A stretch of 64,000 nt of DNA from Aquimarina sediminis (GTDB taxonomy: Bacteria; Bacteroidota; Bacteroidia; Flavobacteriales; Flavobacteriaceae), in assembly GCF_002895435.1 (NCBI RefSeq), contig NZ_POYJ01000009.1:62001-126000 (forward strand), in the 5' to 3' direction. The translations under genes and the position numbers were made by a program. Each line of letters starts with the position of its first letter. Position 1 is the stretch's first letter. The notes beneath the pieces are model-generated. The model ran no database searches. It saw nothing but the letters and a program-made list of their open reading frames with translations, and was not told where the DNA came from. Shown one piece after another: positions 1-9,133 of the stretch.

Positions 1-318
1 TTTTTCTTCAATTATCCAGTGCATGGCATAGTTCTGTACTTCTATTGGTACTGGAATTTTATTCCAATTATCTGGTACTTTTTTTATATCTATTGTAGTT
101 ATTAATTCATCAGGTACAGTTATAGTTGCCAGTGCCATGTCATCTGGAAAATATGCCGCTGGCAAATGAGCCAAAACTTCTAATGTAGAAAGTGCAGCCG
201 TAGTACTTGTATACAAAACTGCAACACCTTTGGGATTCCATCTTCCTCCTACTGTTTTTGCACCAATCCCGGTGAGGTCTTTAATATATTTTTGTTTTGC
301 TATTCGGTATACCTGCAT
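1..318 (-). CDS. RES-domain toxin (C-terminus beyond window)
   Basis: Reading the minus strand from the ATG at 318 gives 106 codons without a stop, continuing past the window edge. The visible part starts MQVYRIAK and holds the RES signature GGRWNPKG at residues 24-31, an LYTS block at 35-38 and a conserved-type Glu in STLEVLAH near residue 47. RES toxins are NAD+-degrading or ADP-ribosyl-transferring enzymes; the family is named for conserved Arg, Glu and Ser residues. The start overlaps the antitoxin stop by one base (TAATG), which implies translational coupling and is the usual antitoxin-first order. Family assignment is from motif and neighbour. Completeness of the C-terminus, and so activity, cannot be judged. 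Confidence 0.88.
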   Translation of the reverse strand, partial: MQVYRIAKQKYIKDLTGIGAKTVGGRWNPKGVAVLYTSTTAALSTLEVLAHLPAAYFPDDMALATITVPDELITTIDIKKVPDNWNKIPVPIEVQNYAMHWIIEEK

Positions 319-770
319 TATACAAAAATTCCATGTTCGATACGAACCAATTCTTCATTAAGTAATTGAAATCCAAAAGTAGTGTCCAAAAGTTCTTTTG
401 GTTTTTTCATAGCTAGTGCTACACTTGGATGCTCCATCCAACTTTTAAATCGATTAAGGTCTCCAAAAATATTTTCTCCTTTTGCATAAAGTTTAGCTAA
501 TTGCAAAACTCTGGCGCTTGCCTCTGTATTTAATTTCTTATTAAGATCATACCGTTGGATAGTGCGCTCAGACATATGAAGAATATGTGCTAACTCTTTA
601 AGATCAAAATCAATAGTTTTTGCTAGATGTAACAATGCTTTTTTATCTATTCCGTTTCTTGACAACTCAATAAAATCATACATATTTCTTAGAGGAATGT
701 CTATATTTAAATATCGTAATAGCCCTTTATTTTCAAAACTGTCAAAATCTAATGGAGATACTGCACTCAT
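318..770 (-). CDS. Xre/MbcA/ParS-type (DUF2384) antitoxin
   Basis: This 150-residue protein has the layout of antitoxins that partner RES toxins. An N-terminal helix-turn-helix half (about residues 40-80, with DLKELAHILHMSERTIQRY) is followed by the DUF2384 toxin-binding half (about 90-150, including FGDLNRFKSWMEHPSVAL and a KKPKELLDTTFG block). It should bind and neutralise the RES toxin encoded immediately downstream and repress its own promoter. A TATTTTTG -7 element and a GACAATTGTC palindrome lie just upstream. Start chosen at ATG 770, which leaves a leader of about 10 bases after the predicted transcription start. The pair is a type II toxin-antitoxin module; no further mobile-element genes are visible beside it. 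Confidence 0.87.
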   Translation of the reverse strand: MSAVSPLDFDSFENKGLLRYLNIDIPLRNMYDFIELSRNGIDKKALLHLAKTIDFDLKELAHILHMSERTIQRYDLNKKLNTEASARVLQLAKLYAKGENIFGDLNRFKSWMEHPSVALAMKKPKELLDTTFGFQLLNEELVRIEHGIFV

Positions 771-787
771 AGCTTTATAATTTATGA

Positions 788-816
788 CAAAAATACAAAA
801 AATAATGACAATTGTC
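788..816 (-). promoter_or_regulatory. Toxin-antitoxin promoter with palindromic operator
   Basis: On the minus strand a Bacteroidota -7 element TATTTTTG (788-795) lies 18-25 bases upstream of the antitoxin start codon. Just upstream of it is a perfect 10-bp palindrome GACAATTGTC (807-816), and the half site TGACAA recurs at 785-790. Autorepression by the antitoxin at such a site is typical of this family, but that role is inferred here. The palindrome abuts the stop codon of the patatin-like gene (817-819), so the upstream gene could also read through into the module. Confidence 0.45.
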
Positions 817-3138
817 TCATTTTATAACTAAAATCGAATCTAATTGCGGTTTTACCATATCTAATCTAGCTTCCATTGATCTAATAGCTACTGTTGATAA
901 ATATCTCCCTAATGGCAAGACAGGCTTAATCATTATAGTTTCTTCAGAATTTTTAGACAGTGATCTTGATGAAGACAGTGGTATTATTGTTGGTTTTAGT
1001 TTAACAATATAAGCGGTTCCCAGTTTTTTAATCATTTCTTGAGTGTGACCATATCTAACATTTTGTAAAGTTGTTAAAGGAGCTTCTAGTTGCGTTTGTG
1101 TTTTTACTATTTTACGTTCTTCATCATTGGCTATAATCAAATGTTTAATTTTAATCTTGCTTTGTAATTCAGGAAAAGAATCTTGTACTACCTTATTCAA
1201 AACCTCTTCAATTCCTTTTGAAACCCTACCTCCAATATTATCGTAATATCCTGCATCTGCATACTGATCAGAGTATAATTCACCTGATTTGGTAATTCTC
1301 CTTACTTCTCCAACAGGCGTTATATAGGGAAAACTAGCATTTATTCTCATTGCTGTAGACAATCCGATTGAATTACCTGGATAACTGCTTTGTAGGTTTT
1401 CGATAAAATCCTCCATACCAATTAAAGGTTTTAAATGAGTGTATTTAACCGGACTTATAATATTATAATTACCTGTTTGAGTGTGTGTGGTATTGATCAA
1501 CAAAAGAGGAGGTAAGTTATTACTTATAATCTTTTTATCTTTATTAAAAGTATTTTGATAAAAAGACAAAAATTCTTTTTGTAAAATCTCATCATTAGAT
1601 TTTTTGAAAAAGTTTTTTTTGAATGCATTACTCCATTGCTCTTCTAATAACTGCCCTCTATTCTTAAAACTAAACAAACCAGTTACTTCTTTAAACAAAT
1701 CTCTCCCTAATAATGAGAGTAGAGATGTCGATAGGTAATTTTGCCTATAAACAGAACTAGCTTTATATTTTGTAGATAATTTGGTATGATTAGGTATCGT
1801 TTTAAAGTTAGCTTGTTTTTTGTGTAGTGTTGCATATCGAGCTTCTGCAAAAAACATGGCATTACCAACACTACCTCCCGAGGCTCCGGATAATGATAAC
1901 AAATTTTCTTCAAAATACTTCCCGTCAGACATTTCATACAAATAACTATGTACCAAAAATGACCAAAGCCCAGCTCTTGACCCTCCTCCTTCTGATGAAA
2001 CTAACAATACAGAGAATTGTCCTTTTTGTTCTTTAATAATATCAATTCTATCGACTATCCATTGATAAATGTATTTTTCCATCATAGGTCTAGCTGTTTC
2101 TGTTGGTTTTAAAATAAGCTGATAGTGGTCCGAATTTTTTGAGAAAAATCTTGTCGAGAATAAACACAAAACAACAACGACTGTGAACAAGGGTAGCTTA
2201 ACTTTTTTACCTAAAAGAATCAACACAAAACTTATCATAAACAAACTTATAAATGATAATATCAAAATAGATAAGGGGTTTATTCTACTTGCCCACACAG
2301 GAATTAGACTAAGAATCAAAGACAAAATCAATAAAACAAAACCTGTTACCAGCACAATTCCATAAAACCACTTTATTGGGAATTCTTTTAAGAAACGATA
2401 ACTGTTAAAAGACAGGATAAAGAAGAATAAGGCAAGGGCACAATTAGATAAAAATAGATTTCCCAAATCTTTTTCTGTTTGAGTATTTAAAGTACCCAGA
2501 GATATAATAAATATAACTAATCCAAAGGCTAACAATATTAAAAACACATTAGTTTTTGGAATCTTATTAAAAGATGCTCTCAGATGATCATATAAAATAG
2601 GCTCTGAGAATAACAGCAAAAAAAAGATGCTAAAAATTAAGGAGTTTGCAGGATCCAGGAAATTAGTATATGTATTACTAAGACCAAACAAGACCATAGC
2701 ATTAAGAATACTTAAAGCCGAAATAATTAATAATAATAGTGCCAAAATCCTGGGTACTACCTTTCTCATATGCATTCTAACTATATAACTATAACTTACT
2801 CCGCTATTTTTATCCTGATATTTGTAATGCTGATTTGGTATAAAACCTATTAGATTAGAGAATGAGATATCTTTATAATTATAATAATAGAAATATTTAG
2901 GAATATTCCAGATTAAGAAAGCTGAAGTCATAAGAAGAAAAAAATACAAAGGAACTTCGAATAAAAAAGCATCTGCTTGATTTAGTATTAATAACAAATC
3001 AGTGGTTTGAGGAAAGTGCCATAAAGCAAAATATAAAGCTATAATAAAAAAGAGGCTAATAAAATTATTAGACAATTCGGTCAGTAGTATTTTGAACCAT
3101 GTGCTAAAGCGTTGAAAAAACAACAACAGTTCTATCAT
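817..3138 (-). CDS. Multi-spanning membrane protein with patatin-like phospholipase domain
   Basis: The N-terminal half (about residues 1-340) is very hydrophobic, with roughly nine predicted membrane segments. The C-terminal half (about 370-773) is a patatin-like lipase domain. It contains the oxyanion-hole glycine/arginine motif SSEGGGSRAG near residue 382, the nucleophile elbow SGASGGSVG near 418 (a GxSxG motif) and the dyad aspartate in ADAGYYDN near 627 (DAG rather than the usual DGG/A). Patatins hydrolyse acyl esters of phospholipids with a Ser-Asp dyad. The membrane anchor suggests action on membrane lipids, but substrate and topology are inferred. It is transcribed towards the toxin-antitoxin pair and stops 46 bases before it. 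The 360 bases upstream separate it from a divergent secreted protein. Confidence 0.82.
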   Translation of the reverse strand: MIELLLFFQRFSTWFKILLTELSNNFISLFFIIALYFALWHFPQTTDLLLILNQADAFLFEVPLYFFLLMTSAFLIWNIPKYFYYYNYKDISFSNLIGFIPNQHYKYQDKNSGVSYSYIVRMHMRKVVPRILALLLLIISALSILNAMVLFGLSNTYTNFLDPANSLIFSIFFLLLFSEPILYDHLRASFNKIPKTNVFLILLAFGLVIFIISLGTLNTQTEKDLGNLFLSNCALALFFFILSFNSYRFLKEFPIKWFYGIVLVTGFVLLILSLILSLIPVWASRINPLSILILSFISLFMISFVLILLGKKVKLPLFTVVVVLCLFSTRFFSKNSDHYQLILKPTETARPMMEKYIYQWIVDRIDIIKEQKGQFSVLLVSSEGGGSRAGLWSFLVHSYLYEMSDGKYFEENLLSLSGASGGSVGNAMFFAEARYATLHKKQANFKTIPNHTKLSTKYKASSVYRQNYLSTSLLSLLGRDLFKEVTGLFSFKNRGQLLEEQWSNAFKKNFFKKSNDEILQKEFLSFYQNTFNKDKKIISNNLPPLLLINTTHTQTGNYNIISPVKYTHLKPLIGMEDFIENLQSSYPGNSIGLSTAMRINASFPYITPVGEVRRITKSGELYSDQYADAGYYDNIGGRVSKGIEEVLNKVVQDSFPELQSKIKIKHLIIANDEERKIVKTQTQLEAPLTTLQNVRYGHTQEMIKKLGTAYIVKLKPTIIPLSSSRSLSKNSEETIMIKPVLPLGRYLSTVAIRSMEARLDMVKPQLDSILVIK

Positions 3139-3498
3139 TTACAGTAAAAATTAGGTTTCTAAGAATATTATAAATCTACTTAATAAAACAAATACTCCTA
3201 ATTTTTAATTCGTTTTTATTTATTACCTACTAATAATCAAATAAATAGCAGATTACTTGAATAATTTAAAAAAAAATAAAAAAAAGTCATTTCGGAAAAT
3301 TTCCAGTAATCAAAGGGGTTTCCCTTAAGTTTCACTCCAAAATATTTAACAATACTCAATATTGAACACAATAAAATTACGTTTTTAACATAAAATATTG
3401 TATATTGTCGTTGATTATGTGTTTTACAACGATAAAAAATCAAATCAAGTAAGATAAATCTTACAAAAAAATATAAGTTCAACCCCAAAACCAAACTC
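3139..3498. other. AT-rich divergent intergenic region, no gene seen
   Basis: The 360 bases between the divergent patatin-like gene and the small secreted-protein gene are strongly AT-rich. The only longer open frame (minus, 3237-3569) runs over the signal-peptide region of the plus-strand gene and has no recognisable protein character, so it is not annotated. No convincing full promoter pair was found on either strand, although both flanking genes must be transcribed from here. Confidence 0.5.
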
Positions 3499-4032
3499 AT
3501 GAAAAGATTTTTACCCCTACTAGTCTTGTTTTTAACAAGTATTACTTTTGCAAATACCAAAATTGACATCTCTTACAAGTTAATGTCAGTTACAGAAAAC
3601 ACTATTGTTGATGGTTTGGATGAAAACACTGAAGAAGGTGTTATTTTTATTACAGAAAGCCTACATCTTGAAGATGGAGTTCGTATAAAAGTAAGAAACG
3701 CATGTTTAATAATTCTTGGAGATTTAACAGGTACCGGAATCATAGATATTGATGATAGTGCTACTGTTACTTTAGAAGGAGAAGAGCAAGGAAGAATTAC
3801 TTTTATCAATAGATTTCTGGCTGATGATACATGTCAACAAAGTACAGATCAAAAAACTTTTAAACATATAAAAGACGTTCCTTTAGGAGTAAACTACAGT
3901 TTATATAATATGTCTGGAAGATTACTAGACAAAGGAGAAGTTGATGAGTATATTCAAAATTATGTAGATCCAAAGACCTATTTAATAAAAGTTGATGGAT
4001 ACAAACTAAGAAAGATAGTTTTTAAATTATAA
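3499..4032 (+). CDS. Secreted protein with type IX sorting-like C-terminus
   Basis: This 177-residue protein has an N-terminal signal peptide (MKRFLPLLVLFLTSITFA, cleavage near residue 19). Residues about 25-105 resemble the capped beta-solenoid starts seen in secreted repeat proteins, with a short run of I/V-D/G strands. The last 50 residues (VNYSLYNMSGRLLDKG, then TYLIKVDG, ending RKIVFKL) match the pattern of a type IX secretion sorting domain: a strand, Gly-Lys/Arg turn, aliphatic strand and a basic-hydrophobic end. The mature body is unusually small for such cargo, so it may be a truncated or minimal substrate. No enzymatic motif is seen. A strong terminator follows at 4055-4089, so it is a single-gene unit. 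Confidence 0.68.
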   Translation: MKRFLPLLVLFLTSITFANTKIDISYKLMSVTENTIVDGLDENTEEGVIFITESLHLEDGVRIKVRNACLIILGDLTGTGIIDIDDSATVTLEGEEQGRITFINRFLADDTCQQSTDQKTFKHIKDVPLGVNYSLYNMSGRLLDKGEVDEYIQNYVDPKTYLIKVDGYKLRKIVFKL

Positions 4033-4054
4033 TTCAATCATTAGAAGTAAGGTT

Positions 4055-4089
4055 AAAAATCCACGGCAAAGTTCTGTCGTGGATTTTTT
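4055..4089 (+). terminator. Intrinsic terminator after secreted-protein gene
   Basis: Perfect 11-bp stem AAAAATCCACG (4055-4065) pairing with CGTGGATTTTT (4078-4088), a 12-base loop and a following T run. It lies 23 bases after the stop codon at 4032. Confidence 0.85.
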
Positions 4090-4247
4090 AAAAACCTTTT
4101 CTTTTTTTGTAGATTATTCAATACCTTATAAACATCAATACCAGTATTAAGACAATGCATATATAACAATTAACCTCTAATCATACCCTTTTACTACCAA
4201 CTCTAAAACACTAAATTAACAAACAGGACCTAACCAAATAAATTAGT

Positions 4248-5651
4248 ATGATGAGAATATCATGGTTCAAATCTGAAGCGAGTAAATACACTCTCTATGG
4301 TATGTTATTTGGTTTTCTATTTCCAATTTTGGCAACTGGCATAGATATAGCAAGACTCGATCTTGAATATACATGGAAGTCATTTACCTATGTACAACAA
4401 AACTATCCAATTCACTACATAATAGATTCAGCTCCTATTTTTTTAGGATTATTCGCTATGTTCGGAGGTAGAAATCTTGACAAGTTAAAAGAGAAGAATA
4501 AACAAATACTAAGAGCTTCAAAGTTTAAACAAGAGTTTCTTGCCAATATGAGTCATGAAATCCGAACCCCAATGGTTGGTGTTGTGGGTATGATAGATTT
4601 ATTATATAAAAATACCAAGTTAAATGATCTTCAAAAAGAGTATGTAACAACGATTCATCACTCCTCCCTCAATCTATTGGATATCCTGAATCAAATCTTA
4701 GATTTAGCAAAAATAGAGGCTGGTAAATTTGATTTATTACCTACTGATGTTAATTTTAAAAATATAGTCAATCAAAATGTTGATCTTTTTTTGGCAACAG
4801 CTATTACCAAGGGCATTGATATTACCTCAATATATTCAGAAGAGTTACCAGAAAATATAATGGCAGACGGCAGCCGATTAACGCAAGTTATTTCTAACCT
4901 AATTGGTAATGCTGTAAAATTTACAGATACGGGAGCAATATCTATACATGCTTCACTTCTATCTCGAATAAATGAAGAGTTAACCATAAAAGTAGAAGTC
5001 AAGGACTCCGGAATTGGGATTGATAAAAAGGATCTAGAAATACTTTTTACTCGTTTTAGCCAATTCCATCAAGAATCTATTATAACAGGAGAAGGAACTG
5101 GATTAGGGCTTACTATTTGCAAAAATCTGGTAAGCCTAATGGATGGGGAATTAGGCGTAAAAAGTGAACTTGGAAAAGGTAGCAACTTCTGGTTTACCTT
5201 TAAAGCAAACGCCTCTCATAAACCAGTAATCCTAAAAGAAAAAACGACAGCTTGTATACAAAAGAACAAATACGATCTACATGTGCTGCTCGTAGAAGAC
5301 TCTGAAACTAGCATTCTTGTCTCGAAACAAATTTTAAAATATTTAGGGTGTACAGTAGATATCGCAAAAGACGGAAGACAAGCAGTAAACATGTATAAAG
5401 AAGACACCTATAATCTTATATTAATGGACATTAATTTACCTGAATTGGATGGTGTTCAAACATCTAATCTTATACGCAAAAATCATACAAAAGTCCCACC
5501 AATAATTGCTTTAACCTCCAATGCATTACCAGGCGATGCAGAACGTTACATGGCCAAAGGTCTTGATGATTATATAACTAAACCTTTTACCACAGAAATT
5601 TTAAATATTAAGCTCAAAAATTGGTTTGGAAACTATCATGAATACCATTAA
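4248..5651 (+). CDS. Hybrid sensor histidine kinase/response regulator
   Basis: This is a 467-residue membrane hybrid kinase. Two hydrophobic segments (about residues 18-38 and 57-74) bracket a short extracytoplasmic loop. The HisKA box [13 protein letters not shown] follows with the phospho-accepting His near residue 103. The ATPase domain spans about 205-325, with an N-box ([10 protein letters not shown]), a G1 (DSGIGID) and a GTGLGLTI G2 box. A receiver domain from about 344 to 465 carries LLVEDS, the phospho-acceptor Asp in LILMDINLP near residue 393, and the Lys in ITKPF. There is no recognisable sensor or DNA-binding output domain, so signal and target are unknown; it would feed a phosphorelay. 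No response regulator gene is adjacent. Confidence 0.9.
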   Translation: MMRISWFKSEASKYTLYGMLFGFLFPILATGIDIARLDLEYTWKSFTYVQQNYPIHYIIDSAPIFLGLFAMFGGRNLDKLKEKNKQILRASKFKQEFLANMSHEIRTPMVGVVGMIDLLYKNTKLNDLQKEYVTTIHHSSLNLLDILNQILDLAKIEAGKFDLLPTDVNFKNIVNQNVDLFLATAITKGIDITSIYSEELPENIMADGSRLTQVISNLIGNAVKFTDTGAISIHASLLSRINEELTIKVEVKDSGIGIDKKDLEILFTRFSQFHQESIITGEGTGLGLTICKNLVSLMDGELGVKSELGKGSNFWFTFKANASHKPVILKEKTTACIQKNKYDLHVLLVEDSETSILVSKQILKYLGCTVDIAKDGRQAVNMYKEDTYNLILMDINLPELDGVQTSNLIRKNHTKVPPIIALTSNALPGDAERYMAKGLDDYITKPFTTEILNIKLKNWFGNYHEYH

Positions 5652-5790
5652 ACAGTATTCTCAGACACTACACAATTAAGTAAAACCACCGGTTTTAACT
5701 TATCTCATAAAATTTCTTTACTAAAAATCCTTATCTTGTAAAGTAAGACGAAGCTCTTCTAAAAAAATACTCAACCAAAAAGCCCGAGCG

Positions 5791-7086
5791 ATGATTATTA
5801 AAAAGAAAATATTTTATAAAAAACGCATTGACCATTTGTTATTTGTTTTGTTGATATTTGGATTTACAACACACATAAATGCATTTACCTATTTTCAAGA
5901 AGATACCGTTAATTATAACGAGTATAATGGATATATTTTGGATAAGGAAACAAATAGACCTTTAATCTCTGTAACTATCACTGTTGATAATACCAATATT
6001 TCTACAATCACTAACGATGAAGGAGAATTTTTATTAAAAGTACCTAAAGATATGGCAAGTGGCAAGATTGTAATTTCTCATCTTGGCTATTTGGACAAAA
6101 TCATTCCTCTTTCTGATTTTGGTGAAAAAAAATTAAAAATAAAACTCGATGTCTCTATAACAGAATTAGGAGAAGTTAATATTGGCCCCAAAGATCCAGA
6201 AGCTTTAATACGTGCAGTATTAAAGAAAAAGGGAACAAACTATATAAACGACAATACCATCATGACTGCTTTTTATAGAGAAACAATTAAAAAAAGAAGA
6301 ACTTATGTTTCTCTTTCTGAAGCTGTTGTAGATGTATACAAAAACCCATACGAGTCTCCAAAAACAGATGTTATAAAACTCTTCAAAGCTCGAAAAAGTG
6401 CAGATTACAAAAAGTTAGACACTTTGACGTTAAAGCTACAAGGGGGACCTACGAGCACACTATATATAGATGTGATGAAAAACCCTGAAATTCTTTTTAC
6501 AGAAAACATGACCGATACCTATATTTTTACTTTTGATAAATCTACTAAGATTAATAATAAAGATATTTATGTCTTAAAGTTTAAACAACGCTCGCATATA
6601 AAAGAACCCTTGTATTTTGGCAAACTTTATATAGACTCTGAAACACTTGCTATGACCAAAGCTATCTATAGCCTAAATATGGAAGACAAAGAAGAGGTAA
6701 GTAGAATGTTTGTAAGAAAAAAACCAAGAAATGCAAAAGTACAACCTACTCAGGCGTCATACAACATTGATTATCGTCAAAAAAATGGTAAATGGTATTA
6801 TGGCTATGGCCGTATTGATCTCACTGTAAAAATAAATTGGAAAAAGAAACTATTCAATTCGGTATATAAGCTAAATGTCGAAATGGCAATAACCGATTGG
6901 AAAAAAAATATCGATAACCAAACCATCAAACCAAAAGATCGATTAAAGTCATCTGTTGTTATCAGCGATGAAGCTTCTGGTTTCTCTGACCCAAAATTCT
7001 GGGGAGAATACAATGTAATCGAGCCAGAAAAATCTATCGAATCGGCAATAAGAAAAATTCAACGACAATTGCGTAAATTGAATTAA
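5791..7086 (+). CDS. Carboxypeptidase-regulatory-like domain protein (secreted or outer membrane)
   Basis: This 431-residue protein has a basic N-terminus and one hydrophobic export segment (about residues 17-33). A CarboxypepD_reg-like beta-sandwich follows (about 45-130, GYILDKETNRPLISVTITV, then NDEGEFLLKVP). The rest (about 140-431) matches, from memory, the long uncharacterised region common in Bacteroidota proteins of this type: PEALIRAVLKK, TAFYRET, then a beta-rich stretch including FGKLYIDSET. Such proteins are thought to be periplasmic or outer-membrane associated; no catalytic motif is visible. A perfect terminator follows at once, so it is monocistronic. The start at 5791 is the ATG preceding the lysine-rich signal sequence. 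Function is unknown. Confidence 0.75.
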   Translation: MIIKKKIFYKKRIDHLLFVLLIFGFTTHINAFTYFQEDTVNYNEYNGYILDKETNRPLISVTITVDNTNISTITNDEGEFLLKVPKDMASGKIVISHLGYLDKIIPLSDFGEKKLKIKLDVSITELGEVNIGPKDPEALIRAVLKKKGTNYINDNTIMTAFYRETIKKRRTYVSLSEAVVDVYKNPYESPKTDVIKLFKARKSADYKKLDTLTLKLQGGPTSTLYIDVMKNPEILFTENMTDTYIFTFDKSTKINNKDIYVLKFKQRSHIKEPLYFGKLYIDSETLAMTKAIYSLNMEDKEEVSRMFVRKKPRNAKVQPTQASYNIDYRQKNGKWYYGYGRIDLTVKINWKKKLFNSVYKLNVEMAITDWKKNIDNQTIKPKDRLKSSVVISDEASGFSDPKFWGEYNVIEPEKSIESAIRKIQRQLRKLN

Positions 7087-7112
7087 AAAAATAATATGCT
7101 TTCTGCTTCTAC

Positions 7113-7143
7113 AAGAACATACAGTTTGTATGTTCTTTTTTTA
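7113..7143 (+). terminator. Intrinsic terminator
   Basis: Perfect 10-bp stem AAGAACATAC (7113-7122) with GTATGTTCTT (7128-7137), a 5-base loop and a T tract. It lies 26 bases downstream of the stop codon at 7086. Confidence 0.88.
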
Positions 7144-7274
7144 TTGTTATTAAAGTTCAGTTTTTAATGTAGAATTCGCAATCTAATTTTACTATTTTTA
7201 CACTAGGGAAAACAAAAAATGCAACAACTCCTTGTCTAAAGAAGTTAATTAAGGTATACATTCAAAATTATCTA

Positions 7275-8732
7275 ATGCAAAAAATACAATATTTTGTACT
7301 TTTTTATATCATCTCATGCACTCTTTCCGCACAAAGAAAGCTTGACTCATTAGGAGCTAAAGAAGATTTTAAAATCTTTGAAAACATTCTAAAAAAGGGA
7401 CATCCTAGTTTGTATGAATATGTCGCGAATGATTCTTTGGATTATGTCTTTGAAAACACAAAAAAGTCCTTTACCAAAGAGCTATTGGATATTGCTCTTT
7501 ATAAAAAAATGCTACATATTACTGATCATATTAAAGATGGACATCTTCAATTGTTCGTTCCAAATACGATAAAGACAGATCAATATTACTTTCCTTTGAT
7601 TCTAAAATTGATCCATACCGATTTTTATACGGATACTGAAGATTTTGGAATTCCGGTTGGTTCAAAAATTAACAGTATCAATGGAGAAAAAGCATCCATA
7701 ATTCTGGAAAAATTAAAAAAATATGTTCCTGTAGATGGATATAGTATCACTAAAAAATATAGAGAAATAGAATTGAAATTGGGTCTGTATCTGGCATATG
7801 AATATGGTATTAAAAAAAAGTATCATATTGAATATACTGAGCCTGATGGTGTAAAAAAAGACCTCACATTATCTGCCGAATCTTTTACAAAAGTAAGACG
7901 CAGAAATACAAAACGTAACAGCTATTTTGCCAAATATCATACAAAAGAAAGCGGTTTTGATTTTTTCAATACATTTATAAGCAATAAAACACCTCATGTT
8001 TATTATAAAGAAAAACTGAAAACTGCTATACTTATAGTAAATTCGTTTAATAGTGATACTAGAATTTTTGAATCGCATCTAACAAAGATTTTTAAAGAGA
8101 TAAAACAAAAAAAGATCAAACATTTAGTCATCGATGTTAGGCATAACGATGGAGGTTTTAGATCCAATGCTGTTCATTTATACTCTTTTATTTCTAATAA
8201 TCTGTTTAAGCAAGTCTCTAGTAAATACGTAGCTTCGCTCTCTATCCCTGAAAAAAAATACGTGACCAGGACATTTTTTAACGAAAAACAATTCTTAAAA
8301 GACAAGTATAACAATCACCCTATTTATGATGGTTGGAAACTTCCTTTTGATGATATGGAAGCTATTATGGTTCCTGATAAAGATAGGTTTACAGGTAATG
8401 TATATGTGTTGGCAGGAGGGGCTACTTTTTCTACAGGGTCTACTTTTGTTTTAAATGCTAAAAACAATCCAAATATTACTATAGTGGGTGAAGAAACAGG
8501 TGGCGGGTATTATTTTTTTAATGGGGATTTCCCTGTGTATTATGAATTTCCAAATTCTAAAATAATCATGTCCATGTATATGGAAAGATTTAACAACTAT
8601 GTAAAAGACAGAACAATCCCCAAAGGATCAGGTGTCCCGCCAGACAAACACATTATCCTCTCTGTCCAAGATTTAATCTCTGGTAAGGATTCTGAATTAG
8701 ATTACATTTTAAGACTAATTAGTGGTAAGTAA
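7275..8732 (+). CDS. S41-family (C-terminal processing type) serine peptidase
   Basis: This 485-residue protein has a short signal-like N-terminus (FYIISCTLSAQRK) that could be a type I signal or a weak lipobox (SC at residues 14-15). The C-terminal half has the S41 core: HLVIDVRHNDGGFRSNAV near residue 280, the nucleophile region LAGGATFSTGSTF near 380-392, and VGEETGGGYYFFNGD, the strand that normally frames the active site. The family degrades or processes exported proteins or peptides in the periplasm with a Ser-Lys dyad. No clear PDZ domain is visible in the N-terminal half, where residues about 120-190 may hold a divergent one. It stands alone between a terminator and a convergent small ORF. 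The substrate is unknown. Confidence 0.82.
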   Translation: MQKIQYFVLFYIISCTLSAQRKLDSLGAKEDFKIFENILKKGHPSLYEYVANDSLDYVFENTKKSFTKELLDIALYKKMLHITDHIKDGHLQLFVPNTIKTDQYYFPLILKLIHTDFYTDTEDFGIPVGSKINSINGEKASIILEKLKKYVPVDGYSITKKYREIELKLGLYLAYEYGIKKKYHIEYTEPDGVKKDLTLSAESFTKVRRRNTKRNSYFAKYHTKESGFDFFNTFISNKTPHVYYKEKLKTAILIVNSFNSDTRIFESHLTKIFKEIKQKKIKHLVIDVRHNDGGFRSNAVHLYSFISNNLFKQVSSKYVASLSIPEKKYVTRTFFNEKQFLKDKYNNHPIYDGWKLPFDDMEAIMVPDKDRFTGNVYVLAGGATFSTGSTFVLNAKNNPNITIVGEETGGGYYFFNGDFPVYYEFPNSKIIMSMYMERFNNYVKDRTIPKGSGVPPDKHIILSVQDLISGKDSELDYILRLISGK

Positions 8733-8757
8733 ATAGCTCTTAAAATCTATTTTGACC

Positions 8758-8946
8758 CTACCCTATATACGTATTAACACTAGTTGTAAGTTTACAAGAA
8801 TTATGTAGCATCTTCTTAAACTTTAAGGCAAGATGCTCATCATCAAATTTCATTGCTTCACTGATACTATTTGATAATACCAATTCTCCAATAAGATACT
8901 CAACAAAATAACTTTGCTCATCTGTTAAAAGTACATACTCTGTCAT
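8758..8946 (-). CDS. Small hypothetical protein
   Basis: A 62-codon minus-strand ORF starting MTEYVLLTDEQ, acidic and amphipathic, with no signal peptide or membrane segment and no family recognised. It converges on the S41 peptidase gene, whose stop lies 26 bases away, and has its own free upstream space. The composition (helix-forming, DEHLALKFKKML) looks like a real short protein rather than a random frame, but there is no motif evidence. Confidence 0.45.
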   Translation of the reverse strand: MTEYVLLTDEQSYFVEYLIGELVLSNSISEAMKFDDEHLALKFKKMLHNSCKLTTSVNTYIG

Positions 8947-9133
8947 AGGCTAGTCCAATTTTCATATACTTTAGGTTATTAATCAAAATCTAATAACACT
9001 AAAACTACGCGGTAAAAATAGGCTTAAAACCTACTTAAAAAATAAACCTTTAGAATACTTTTTCACATAAGTATTAACAATTACAAAGTATTGACATAAG
9101 TTCACTATAATTTTTTATACATTGTAATGTCAA

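Noticed and set aside
3237..3569. 110-codon minus-strand frame
   Set aside because: It overlaps the signal-peptide region of the plus-strand secreted protein, is low-complexity and has no family resemblance.
9091..9117. Classical sigma-70-like TTGACA and TATAAT before the lipocalin-like gene
   Set aside because: The two boxes are only about nine bases apart, far too close, and this phylum uses a different consensus.
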